DNA from: Streptosporangium subroseum
GTDB lineage: Bacteria; Actinomycetota; Actinomycetes; Streptosporangiales; Streptosporangiaceae
DNA length: 64,000 nt
Assembly: GCF_900188345.1 (NCBI RefSeq)
Contig: NZ_FZOD01000005.1
Coordinates: 248,001 to 312,000 of the forward strand
Direction: 5' to 3'
The position numbers and the translations under genes were made by a program. Positions 1 to 7,550 of this stretch are shown in pieces; position 1 is the first letter of the stretch; each line of letters begins with the position of its first letter. The notes beneath the pieces are model-generated. The model saw only the letters and a list, made by a program, of their open reading frames with translations. It searched no databases and had not been told where the DNA came from.

Positions 1-631
1 CCGTGGCGGCGGCGAGCCCCGCGGCCGGGTAGGTGCCCCGGTAGAAGGTGTCGGGATCGTCGAAGGTCAGGGCCCACAGATACACGAGCGCCACCGCCAG
101 CACGGTGGAGACGAGGAAGGCGGGGAGCAGCCACCGCTCGGGCGGCGGATGCTCCATCGCGGCCATGCCCAGCAGGAACAGCCCGGGGATGAGGATCATC
201 CCGCCGCCCTCGTGCACCGCCCAGATCGTGAGGGCGCCCCCGAGTATCACCGTCGCGGGTGGAGGGAAGAACGAGACGGGCAGCAGGACCAGGGCCCCGA
301 AGATCGCGTACGGCAGGAGCACCTCGCCCGGGTTCACGATCCAGTGGATCGCGCCGAAGACCGCGAGCACCGCCAGCCTGCGCAGCAGCGCGGCCCAGGG
401 GTGATCCGTCCGCTGGGCCGCCGACCTCAGGAAGAGGACGAAGCTCAGCCCGAACAGGAACGAGAAGATCGGATAGAACCTGCTCTGCAGCAGGTTGTCG
501 ATCGCCCAGTCGACGGCGTTCTGCCCCGGGCTCGTGAGGTGCTCGCGCGTGTGCTGCCAGGTGTTGACCACCATGATCCCGCACACCGCGAAGCCACGGA
601 GCGCGTCGAGCTCATGCAGTCTTCTGGTCAC
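1..631 (-). CDS. DUF418 family membrane protein (partial, runs off left edge)
   Basis: Reading the minus strand gives a continuous frame that starts near VTRRLHELDALRGFAV, the typical opening of DUF418/YeiB-type membrane proteins, in which LDALRGFA precedes the first transmembrane helix. It continues with hydrophobic stretches such as FYPIFSFLFGLSFVLFL and LAVLAVFGAIHWIVNPGEVL. About 210 codons are present, roughly the N-terminal half of the usual 380-400. No SD sequence marks the start: in-frame GTG codons lie at 664, 652, 649 and 631, and 631 was chosen because the family motif follows closely. It lies downstream of the LacI gene on the same strand, so it could be cotranscribed with it, although a hairpin separates them. 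The biochemical role of DUF418 proteins is not established. Confidence 0.8.
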   Translation of the reverse strand, partial: MTRRLHELDALRGFAVCGIMVVNTWQHTREHLTSPGQNAVDWAIDNLLQSRFYPIFSFLFGLSFVLFLRSAAQRTDHPWAALLRRLAVLAVFGAIHWIVNPGEVLLPYAIFGALVLLPVSFFPPPATVILGGALTIWAVHEGGGMILIPGLFLLGMAAMEHPPPERWLLPAFLVSTVLAVALVYLWALTFDDPDTFYRGTYPAAGLAAAT

Positions 632-684
632 AAGAAATAGACGTATCACCACATAACTGATCACGCATAGACATCAGTGGGAAC

Positions 685-704
685 AAAGGCGTCTATGAGC
701 CTTT
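685..704 (-). terminator. Short hairpin at the LacI stop codon
   Basis: Arms AAAGGC and GCCTTT flank an 8-base loop exactly at the end of the LacI reading frame. This is a weak stem, possibly a partial terminator before the DUF418 gene. Confidence 0.35.
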
Positions 705-1728
705 AAGGTGACGTCCTCGGCAGGGTCGACGTCGTTCCCCGGATGACCAGGCTGGTGGGCAGCACGCTGGGCGGAGGCGACCCGGTGGCGGGGGTGTCGA
801 TCATGGCGATCAGCGCGGTGGCGGCGGCGGTGCCGAACCCGCCCTTGTCCTGGGCGACGGTCGTCAGGCCCGGCTGGACCAGTGCGGCGAGCTCGATGTC
901 GTCGAAACCGACCACCGCGATGTCCTCGGGGACCTTCAGCCCCGCCTCGGTGATGGCGCGGATGGCGCCGATCGCCATCTCGTCGCCCGCCGCGAAGACG
1001 GCGTCGGGACGCTCGTCGAGCTCGAGCAGGCGCCGCATCGCGGCGTGCCCGCCCGCCAGGTAGAAGTCGCCTTCGACGACGTGGTGGCTCCGCTCGGGCA
1101 GGCCGAGCGCCGCGAGCGCGTCGCGGTATCCGTCGAGCCGTTCGATGCCCGGCCGGGTGCGACCCGGCCCGGCGATCGTGGCGATGGACCGTCTTCCCTG
1201 CTCGTACAGGTGGTTGACCGCGATGCGGGCGCCGCCCGCGTTGTCGGAGATGACGTAGGTCGTCCTGGGCCCCGTGATCGGGCGGTCCAGAGAGACACAG
1301 GGCACGTCGGACTCCGCCAGCTGGGTCAGGGCGGGATCCTGGGTGCCATTGTCGATGAATACCACGCCATCGAGATTGTGCCTTTTCGCGGCACGGAGAT
1401 GGCTTCCTTCGTCGTCGCTCGTGGCGAGCATCAGAAGGTGGTATCCCCGCTCACTCAGAGCGGTTTTCAGGCCGATGATGATTTCCTGAAAGAAGGGATG
1501 ACGCCATCCGGGGCGTCGATGGTCGGTGTCCCATATGAGGCCGACCATGTATGACTTCTTCGTGGCAAGGGTCCGCGCGGACTCGTTGGGCTGGTAGCCG
1601 ATACGCGCGGCGACGCGCAGGACGTTGTCGCGGGTTTCGGCGTTCACCACCTCGGGGTTGTTGAAAACACGGGAGATTGTCGCCACCGACACGCCGCACT
1701 GGCGGGCCAGGTCTCTGATCGTTGCCAC
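703..1728 (-). CDS. LacI-family transcriptional regulator
   Basis: A 341-residue repressor of usual family length. The N-terminal helix-turn-helix reads MATIRDLARQCGVSVATIS, followed by the hinge segment RIGYQPNESARTLATKKS. The rest is a periplasmic-binding-protein-like effector domain with VVGFDDIELAALVQPGLTTV near the C-terminus. The GTG start is probably leaderless: a TAGTGT -10 element sits six bases upstream. Two abutting 14-bp palindromes at 1750-1777 overlap the expected -35/spacer, so it very likely represses itself and the divergent beta-glucosidase region. By context it is a cellobiose/beta-glucoside-type regulator (CebR-like), but the ligand is inferred. Its former transporter partners are missing or truncated. 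Confidence 0.9.
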   Translation of the reverse strand: MATIRDLARQCGVSVATISRVFNNPEVVNAETRDNVLRVAARIGYQPNESARTLATKKSYMVGLIWDTDHRRPGWRHPFFQEIIIGLKTALSERGYHLLMLATSDDEGSHLRAAKRHNLDGVVFIDNGTQDPALTQLAESDVPCVSLDRPITGPRTTYVISDNAGGARIAVNHLYEQGRRSIATIAGPGRTRPGIERLDGYRDALAALGLPERSHHVVEGDFYLAGGHAAMRRLLELDERPDAVFAAGDEMAIGAIRAITEAGLKVPEDIAVVGFDDIELAALVQPGLTTVAQDKGGFGTAAATALIAMIDTPATGSPPPSVLPTSLVIRGTTSTLPRTSP

Positions 1729-1734
1729 GACCGC

Positions 1735-1740
1735 ACACTA
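1735..1740 (-). promoter_or_regulatory. -10 element of leaderless LacI gene
   Basis: TAGTGT on the minus strand followed by six bases and the GTG start. It fits the actinobacterial TANNNT leaderless pattern. Confidence 0.5.
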
Positions 1741-1749
1741 CCGCACCTC

Positions 1750-1777
1750 TGTAACCGGTTTCATGTAACCGGTTTCA
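1750..1777. promoter_or_regulatory. Two abutting LacI operators
   Basis: TGTAACCGGTTTCA occurs twice with no gap (1750-1763 and 1764-1777). Each copy is a near-perfect palindrome with the central CCGG/CG step typical of LacI-family operators. They sit between the LacI gene and the divergent permease remnant/beta-glucosidase genes. Confidence 0.7.
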
Positions 1778-2004
1778 TGGAAGGTAGCCGTCCTGGCTGA
1801 CTCCGTCAACCCCTCTGCGGCCGGCGTATCCCGCAGCCAGGTGAATTTCCTCGCGGTCAAGTAAAGGCGTCCCGTTTCACGGGTCCGTGACTTGACAAGC
1901 AGGTGTCTTTCTATGTGAAATCTGGGTCACCGCTCGTTGCCCGCGGTCGCGCTATTCCTTATTTCTGGGACCTTTCCCCGCTTCTTCAGGAAGAAGGAGT
2001 CCCT

Positions 2005-2295
2005 GTGTTCTCGGGAAGAATGCGCATCATCGCGGCAGGACTGCTCGCTGCGGCCGTGCTCGGGCTGTTCACCTTCATGCAGGCATGGAACGATTTCTTC
2101 TGGCCGCTGGTCGTGCTGACCCCGGAGAATCCGACCGTCCAGGTCGCGCTCTCCACCCTGGCCAGCGGTTACACGACCGACTTCGCACGCGTGCTGACCT
2201 GTGCAGTGATCGCGACCGTCCCCATGGTGGTCGTGTTCACGCTCCTCGGCCGGCAGATCATTGGAGGAATCATGTCAGGGGCGATCAAGGGATGA
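2005..2295 (+). pseudogene. Truncated MalG-type sugar ABC permease (C-terminal fragment)
   Basis: The frame encodes only the last two membrane helices of a carbohydrate permease: FTFMQAWNDFFWPLVVL matches the highly conserved FxxxWNDFlWPLv segment of MalG/CebG proteins, and it ends in the usual GRQIIGGIMSGAIKG tail. Family members are about 275-300 residues; only about 96 remain. The EAA loop that contacts the ATPase is lost just upstream. A GTG at 2005 with an SD-like GGAG five bases upstream could still be translated, and the 3' end overlaps the beta-glucosidase start as ATGA. A functional transporter is not expected because the binding protein and partner permease are also absent. Confidence 0.8.
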
Positions 2296-3668
2296 CGGCG
2301 ACCGAAGAGCACGTCGCGGCGGCCGGGACCTTCCCCGCCGGTTTCGTCTGGGGCGTGGCCACCTCCGCCTACCAGATCGAGGGGGCCGTCGACGTCGACG
2401 GCCGCGGTCCGTCGATCTGGGACACCTTCGCCAAGGTCCCGGGAGCCGTGGCGGCGGGGGAGTCCGGCGACCCCGCCTGTGACCACTACCACCGCTGGCC
2501 CCAGGACGTGGAGCTCCTCGCCGGTCTCGGCGTCGGCGCCTACCGGCTGTCGGTGGCGTGGCCACGGGTGTTCCCCGAGGGAGGCGGCCGCGTCAACCAG
2601 CGGGGCCTCGACTTCTACCGCCGCCTGGTCGACGCGCTCCACGAGCAGGACATCGTGCCGTTCGTCACCCTCTACCACTGGGACCTGCCCCAGGCGCTGG
2701 AGGACGGCGGCGGGTGGCGGGATCGGGACACCGCCGAGCGCTTCGCCGACTACGCCGCGACTGTGCACGAGGCACTGGACGGCGTGCCGTACTGGATTAC
2801 GCTGAACGAGCCGTACTGCTCCTCGATCGTCGGATACGCCGAGGGCCGTCACGCGCCCGGCGCCCGGGAGGGGCACGGAGCCCTGGCCGCGGCACACCAC
2901 CTGCTCGTCGGGCACGGCCTGGCCACCGGCCGCCTGCGGGAGCGCGCCCGGGAGGGCGAGCAGATCGGCGTCACGCTCAACATGTCGCCGGGCGTGCCGG
3001 CGAGCCCCTCGGCCGAGGACGCGGCCGCCGCCCGCCGGATGGACCTGATGGTCAACCGGCAGTTCACAGAGCCGCTGCTCGGCGGCGCCTATCCCGAGGA
3101 CCTGCCCGAGGTCTACGGAGAGATCAGCGATTTCTCCTTCCGCCGCGACGGCGACCTCGAACTCATCTCGGCGCCGCTGGACTTCCTCGGGGTGAACTAC
3201 TACTACCCGATCCACGCCGCCGCCGCGCCGTACGCCCAGCCCGACCCGGCGCTGCGTTCCGCCCACGACATCGGCGTGCGCACGGTGATGCCGGACGGGC
3301 CGCGGACCAGCGGGCTCGGCTGGCGGATCGAGCCGCGCGGCCTGCGGGACACCCTCACCGGGCTTGCCGCGCGGTTTCCTGGACTGCCGCCGGTCTTCGT
3401 CACCGAGAACGGCTACGGCGACCGCGGCGAGATCGACGATGCCGGCCGCATCGACTACCTGGCGGAGCACCTGGCCGCCACCGGCGCGGCCATCGCCGAC
3501 GGGGTGGACGTCCGCGGTTACTTCTGCTGGTCCTTGATCGACAACTTCGAGTGGGCCAGGGGGTACGACGCCCGGTTCGGCCTCGTGCACGTCGACTACG
3601 CCACCCAGGCTCGCACGCCCAAGGCCAGTTACCACTGGTACCGGGATTTCATCGGTGACCAGGGGTGA
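2292..3668 (+). CDS. GH1 beta-glucosidase
   Basis: A 458-residue glycoside hydrolase family 1 enzyme, likely cytoplasmic (no signal peptide), cleaving cellobiose or other beta-glucosides. The N-terminus has FPAGFVWGVATSAYQIEGA, the acid/base glutamate lies in TLNEP (E173) and the nucleophile in VTENG (E372). The substrate-site residues YHWDLPQ and the C-terminal SLIDNFEWARGY are present. The start ATG overlaps the stop of the permease remnant (ATGA), the arrangement expected for the last gene of a cebEFG-bglC-type operon. Regulation by the adjacent LacI protein is inferred from the operators at 1750-1777. Length and motifs are intact, so the enzyme should be active despite transporter loss. 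Confidence 0.93.
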   Translation: MTATEEHVAAAGTFPAGFVWGVATSAYQIEGAVDVDGRGPSIWDTFAKVPGAVAAGESGDPACDHYHRWPQDVELLAGLGVGAYRLSVAWPRVFPEGGGRVNQRGLDFYRRLVDALHEQDIVPFVTLYHWDLPQALEDGGGWRDRDTAERFADYAATVHEALDGVPYWITLNEPYCSSIVGYAEGRHAPGAREGHGALAAAHHLLVGHGLATGRLRERAREGEQIGVTLNMSPGVPASPSAEDAAAARRMDLMVNRQFTEPLLGGAYPEDLPEVYGEISDFSFRRDGDLELISAPLDFLGVNYYYPIHAAAAPYAQPDPALRSAHDIGVRTVMPDGPRTSGLGWRIEPRGLRDTLTGLAARFPGLPPVFVTENGYGDRGEIDDAGRIDYLAEHLAATGAAIADGVDVRGYFCWSLIDNFEWARGYDARFGLVHVDYATQARTPKASYHWYRDFIGDQG

Positions 3669-3712
3669 GGGCCCGTCCTCCGGGGTCGCCCGGGGGACGA
3701 GCCCTCACCCCT
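3661..3712 (+). terminator. Terminator after beta-glucosidase
   Basis: Perfect 12-bp inverted repeat (arms 3661-3672 and 3701-3712) that includes the beta-glucosidase stop codon. It has no long T-tract, as is common in actinomycetes. Confidence 0.6.
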
Positions 3713-3788
3713 GTACCGAGTGGTCGGCGGTGGGGGCATCCGCCTGCCTCAGGCCCGCGCCGGCCCCCGAGCGCCGACGCGGATCCTC

Positions 3789-5108
3789 TCAGCCCGTGGT
3801 GCAGGTGGCGGAGTTGAGGGTGAAAGAGGCGGGTTTGCCGGTGTTACCGGTGTGGGTGGCCTGGAAGCCGAAGCCGGCCGAGGCGCCCGCCGCGATGGTC
3901 GCGTTGTAGGAGACGTTCCTGGCGGTCACCTGACCGCTGGCCGGTGAGACGGTGGCGTTCCAGGCGGAGGTGATCGTCTGCCCGCCGGGGAGGGCGAACG
4001 CCAGGGACCAGTTGGTGATGGGGGAGGTTCCGGTGTTGGCAACGGTGACCGCGGTGGTGAATCCGTTGTTCCAGGTGTTCATGGTGTAGGTGACGCGGCA
4101 GGGACCGGAGGGCGACGGCGTAGGTGTCGGGGTGGGGGTCGGTGTAGGCGTCGGGGTGGGTGTGGGTGTCGGGGTGGGCGAGGGGCCGCCGGTCAGGCCG
4201 AAGAACTGGATGGCGGCCGCGGCCATGCCGCCTGTGGGAAGGCTGTGCCCGACGCCCTGGACGCTGATCGCCTCCACGGCGACGTTCACGCCGGTGCCTC
4301 CGTACCGGGTCCGGGTCCAGTTCGACTGCGGGTGGTCGGTGAACGTGGGGGTCTGACTGAGCCCGTGGACGTTGGTCCACTGCTTGATCTCTTCCTGGAA
4401 GTTGGGGTAGCGCAGGGTGGCGTCCTCGGTGCCGTGCCACACCTGCATGCGCGGACGTGCGCCGCTGTAGCCGGGATAGGCCCCTCGCACCAGGTCGCCC
4501 CACTGCTGCGGGGTCTTGACGACGGTGCCGTTGGCGCAGGCGCTGTTCCAGCCGGAGCCGTCGGTGGTGGCGAAACAGGCGAACGGCACTCCCATGAACG
4601 CCGCCCCGGCCTTGAACACGTCGGGGTAGTCGCCCAGCAGGACGTTGGTCATCATGGCGCCGGAGGACGCGCCGACGACGTAGACCTGGCCGGGGTCGGC
4701 GTTGTTGCGCTGCTGGACGTATCTGACCATGGACACGATCCCCACGGGGTCGCTGCCGCCGTCATGTCTGAGCGCCTGGGGTGAGGAGACGTCGAAACAG
4801 GCGCCGCTCCGGGTCGCCGACGGATAGATGACGATGAACCCGTACCGGTCGGCCAGGGAGGCGAACTCCGTACCCGAGTAGAAGGCCGGGCCGGTGCCGG
4901 TGCAGTAATGCACGGCCACCACGATGGCCGGTCTGGCCGCGACGCGGTCCGGTACGTATAGGTGCATTCGCAGGTTGGTGGGATTGGTGCCGAAGCCGGT
5001 CACCTCGGTCAGGGATGCCGACGAGGCCGGTGGCGCCGTGACCAGGGCCGTGATGACGAGCACCATGGCGGCGATCACCGCGCCCAACGCGTGAGCTTTC
5101 ACCCTCAT
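3789..5108 (-). CDS. Secreted PHB-depolymerase-type esterase with CBM2
   Basis: A 439-residue secreted enzyme. A signal peptide ends near APPASSAS (about residue 31). The catalytic domain carries the nucleophile motif GASSG (S148), the likely acid region HGTEDATL (D229) and a histidine in VGHSLP (H288). A Pro-Thr linker (residues 309-334) leads to a C-terminal family 2 carbohydrate-binding module (about 336-439) with paired cysteines at its ends. This layout is typical of acetylxylan or feruloyl esterases of the PHB-depolymerase-like family, acting on plant cell-wall polymers outside the cell; the exact ester is not determined. SD AAGGA lies six bases before the ATG. Two GAAATnTTTC sites upstream may control it. 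Confidence 0.9.
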   Translation of the reverse strand: MRVKAHALGAVIAAMVLVITALVTAPPASSASLTEVTGFGTNPTNLRMHLYVPDRVAARPAIVVAVHYCTGTGPAFYSGTEFASLADRYGFIVIYPSATRSGACFDVSSPQALRHDGGSDPVGIVSMVRYVQQRNNADPGQVYVVGASSGAMMTNVLLGDYPDVFKAGAAFMGVPFACFATTDGSGWNSACANGTVVKTPQQWGDLVRGAYPGYSGARPRMQVWHGTEDATLRYPNFQEEIKQWTNVHGLSQTPTFTDHPQSNWTRTRYGGTGVNVAVEAISVQGVGHSLPTGGMAAAAIQFFGLTGGPSPTPTPTPTPTPTPTPTPTPTPSPSGPCRVTYTMNTWNNGFTTAVTVANTGTSPITNWSLAFALPGGQTITSAWNATVSPASGQVTARNVSYNATIAAGASAGFGFQATHTGNTGKPASFTLNSATCTTG

Positions 5109-5160
5109 CCGTTGTCCTTTCTGGCTGTCCTGGGGCGGACCGCATCAAGGGTGCGACCGT

Positions 5161-5196
5161 CTGAAATATTTCGAAGTGTTTATAGAAATGTTTCAG
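5161..5196. promoter_or_regulatory. Paired GAAATnTTTC operator-like sites
   Basis: GAAATATTTC (5163-5172, perfect palindrome) and GAAATGTTTC (5185-5194) lie 22 bp apart, about two helical turns, inside an outer CTGAAA/TTTCAG pair. They sit 55-90 bp upstream of the esterase start. The regulator is unknown. Confidence 0.45.
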
Positions 5197-5847
5197 AGGA
5201 CAAGCCTCGCCGCGGACCTCGTCAGAGGGCGGGCCGATGACCTGGAAGAAGTCGCGAACACGGGCGCCGACCAGGTGAAACTTTCGGCCGGATCTCCACC
5301 GGCCCGCCGGTTCGGCGGGTCCGCCGGACCCACCGGGCCCGTGCGTGGTCCGTACGCGGGCGGCCGGGATTCAGGCCGTCGCGCTGCCGGTTCGGACGTG
5401 CGGAGCGCCCGGGGACGTCCGGACGCGCTGGGTGTCGTGATGCTCGGGCCGGACGAGCCGTTGAGCGCCGACGGTGGCGTCTTCGATGGCCGGAGTTAGG
5501 GCCTCGCGGTCCTGGGCAGACGGATCGGCGGCGGATCTCAGGTCGCTCGGTGAGTCGCCCTTCTCCCCAATAGATCGGACCTATTTGGAGAGATCCCATC
5601 GCCCATTCCCCGCTCGCCTGGGGAATCGGGCTGAAAAATCGTATTTTTAGGAACGTTGCAATGGATCATGTCGAAAACATCCCGACGGGAGTTTGTCGAT
5701 ACATCCTATCTATGTCTTGACCGAGTCCTATATGTCGCCCTAATGTCGCCTTGATTAATTCGATGACCGGACCATGACATGAGCCGTCCGTAAATACGGC
5801 CGGCCACCGGGTTCCGTTCACGGCAGCACCGGTTCACAGGAGGATTC
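5197..5847. other. Intergenic region between divergent secreted-enzyme genes
   Basis: About 650 bases without a convincing gene. The first half is GC-rich with no family-like reading frame. The second half (about 5560-5800) is unusually AT-rich for this genome and probably holds promoter elements for the SGNH hydrolase. A small inverted repeat CCGTA-AA-TACGG lies near 5790. Confidence 0.5.
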
Positions 5848-7449
5848 TTGAGACGACGCGGCGTTTTCCGTCTGTCAGCAGTGGCCCTCGCGGCCGTCCT
5901 GACGGCGGGCATGACCGGCGTGACGACCGGCCCGGCCGACGCGGCGGCGATCGGATGGACCGGCACCTGGGCGGTCTCGCCACAGGCCGGCAGCACCGTC
6001 TTCAACCAGCAGACCGTGCGCCAGATCGTGCACACCAGCATCGGCGGCACGTCGGCGCGCGTCCAGCTGTCGAACGCGTTCGGCAGGCAACCAGTGACCA
6101 TCGACAACGTGCACGTGGCCCGCCGCACCTCCGACTCCGGCGTCGATCTCGGCACCGACCGGGTGGCGACCTTCGGCGGTCAGCGGAGCGTCACCATCCC
6201 CGCCGGGTCAATGGCGATCAGCGACGCCATCGACCTCGTGGTCCCCGCGCAGTCGGACCTCGCGGTCAGCATCTACCTGCCGCAGGCGACCGGCCCCGCC
6301 ACCTACCACCAGACCTCGAGCCAGACCAACTACGTCACCTCGGGGAACGTCAGCGCGAACGCGACCCTCCCCGGTGCCCAGCAGGTCGGCAGCTACTACT
6401 TCCTGGCCAACCTGGACGTGCAGAACGCCTCCGCGCCGGGCGCCGTCGCCACGCTGGGCGCCTCGATCACCGACGGTGTCGGCTCCAGCTCCAACACCAA
6501 CCGGCGCTGGCCCAACCGGCTGGCCTCCCGGCTGGTCGATTCGGGCCGCGCGGTCGGAGTGCTCAACCAGGGCATCAGCGGTAACAAGCTGCTGGCCGAC
6601 GGCGCCGGGCAGAGCGCGCCCAACCGCTTCGAACGCGATGTGCTCGCCCAGCCGGGCGTCAAATGGGTGATCTTCTCCGACGATCCCATCAACGACCTGG
6701 GCGTCGCCTCGCCGCCGGCCGCGTCGCAGCTGATCGACGCTGCGAAGCAGCTCATCTCCCGCGCCCACCAGCGGAACATCACGTTCATCTGCTCGACGCT
6801 GACCCCCTTCCGCGGCGCGGGCGGCTGGTCGCAGGCGGCCGAGAACCAGCGCGTCGCCTACAACACCTTCGTCCGCGGCGCCGGCAGCGGCTGTGACGCC
6901 GTGCTCGACCAGGACGCGGCGACCAGGGACCCGGCCAATCCCACGATGTTCCTCCCCGCCTACGACACCGGCGACCACCTGCACCCCAACGAGGCCGGCC
7001 TGCAGGCCATCGCGAACGCGGTCAACCTCAGCTGGTTCGGGGCACCGGGCACACCGGTCTCCTCGGTGGTCAGCCTGCGCTCCAAGGCCAACGGCCGCTA
7101 CGTCACCGCCGCCAACGGCGCGCCCCTGATCGCGAACGGGACGTCCGTCGGACCGGGACAGCAGTTCGAGCGCGTCGACCTGGGCAACGGGAACGTGGCC
7201 CTGAAAGCGAAGATCAACAGCATGTACGTGTCCGCCGCGGGCGCGGGGGCACAGTCACTGATCGCCGACCGCGCCACGGCCGGCTCCTGGGAGACCTTCC
7301 AGCTGATCGGCAACCCGGACGGCTCGACCAGCATCCGGGCCCAGGTCAACGGGAAGTACGTGTGCGCGGAGGGCGGCGGGGCGCAGCCTCTGATCGCCAA
7401 CCGCGACGCGATCGGACCCTGGGAGCAGTTCGAGATCGTCGCCGGCTGA
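5848..7449 (+). CDS. Secreted SGNH/GDSL hydrolase with fascin-like beta-trefoil tail
   Basis: A 533-residue exported protein. The TTG start is fixed by an AGGAGG ribosome-binding site four bases upstream. The signal peptide ends near TTGPADAA. The SGNH block I reads LGASITDGVG (Ser nucleophile, with Ala instead of Asp after Gly), the central block is degenerate (SDDPINDLG) and the Asp-His block reads DHLHPNEAG. The last 130 residues hold three similar units (SLRSKANGRYVTA, ALKAKINSMYVSA, SIRAQVNGKYVCA), each ending in a phrase like ANRDAIGPWEQF. These are typical of fascin/beta-trefoil sugar-binding modules. Substrate unknown; perhaps deacetylation of a polysaccharide. Confidence 0.88.
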   Translation: MRRRGVFRLSAVALAAVLTAGMTGVTTGPADAAAIGWTGTWAVSPQAGSTVFNQQTVRQIVHTSIGGTSARVQLSNAFGRQPVTIDNVHVARRTSDSGVDLGTDRVATFGGQRSVTIPAGSMAISDAIDLVVPAQSDLAVSIYLPQATGPATYHQTSSQTNYVTSGNVSANATLPGAQQVGSYYFLANLDVQNASAPGAVATLGASITDGVGSSSNTNRRWPNRLASRLVDSGRAVGVLNQGISGNKLLADGAGQSAPNRFERDVLAQPGVKWVIFSDDPINDLGVASPPAASQLIDAAKQLISRAHQRNITFICSTLTPFRGAGGWSQAAENQRVAYNTFVRGAGSGCDAVLDQDAATRDPANPTMFLPAYDTGDHLHPNEAGLQAIANAVNLSWFGAPGTPVSSVVSLRSKANGRYVTAANGAPLIANGTSVGPGQQFERVDLGNGNVALKAKINSMYVSAAGAGAQSLIADRATAGSWETFQLIGNPDGSTSIRAQVNGKYVCAEGGGAQPLIANRDAIGPWEQFEIVAG

Positions 7450-7462
7450 CCACCGGCACCTC

Positions 7463-7508
7463 GATGCCCGGCGGGTTCACCACGACCCGTCGGGCGCCGG
7501 GCATCTTC
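7463..7508 (+). terminator. Terminator after SGNH hydrolase
   Basis: 11-bp perfect inverted repeat (7463-7473 and 7495-7505) shortly after the stop, followed by TTCC. Confidence 0.6.
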
Positions 7509-7537
7509 CGAGCGTGATCGCCGAACGGCGTGCCGGT

Positions 7538-7543
7538 TAGGCT
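7538..7543 (+). promoter_or_regulatory. -10 element of leaderless aminotransferase gene
   Basis: TAGGCT, then seven bases, then GTG. Classic actinobacterial leaderless arrangement. Confidence 0.6.
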
Positions 7544-7550
7544 GGGACGC

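Noticed and set aside
2169..3635. Long minus-strand reading frame opposite the beta-glucosidase (488 codons)
   Set aside because: Typical antisense shadow in high-GC DNA; no family motif, and the plus strand encodes a complete GH1 enzyme.
4100..4180. GT-rich repeat resembling a minisatellite of interest
   Set aside because: It simply encodes the Pro-Thr linker of the esterase, common in CBM2 proteins.
5176..5599. Two small frames on opposite strands between the esterase and SGNH genes
   Set aside because: Arg/Gly/Pro-rich, no ribosome-binding site, no family resemblance; treated as non-coding.
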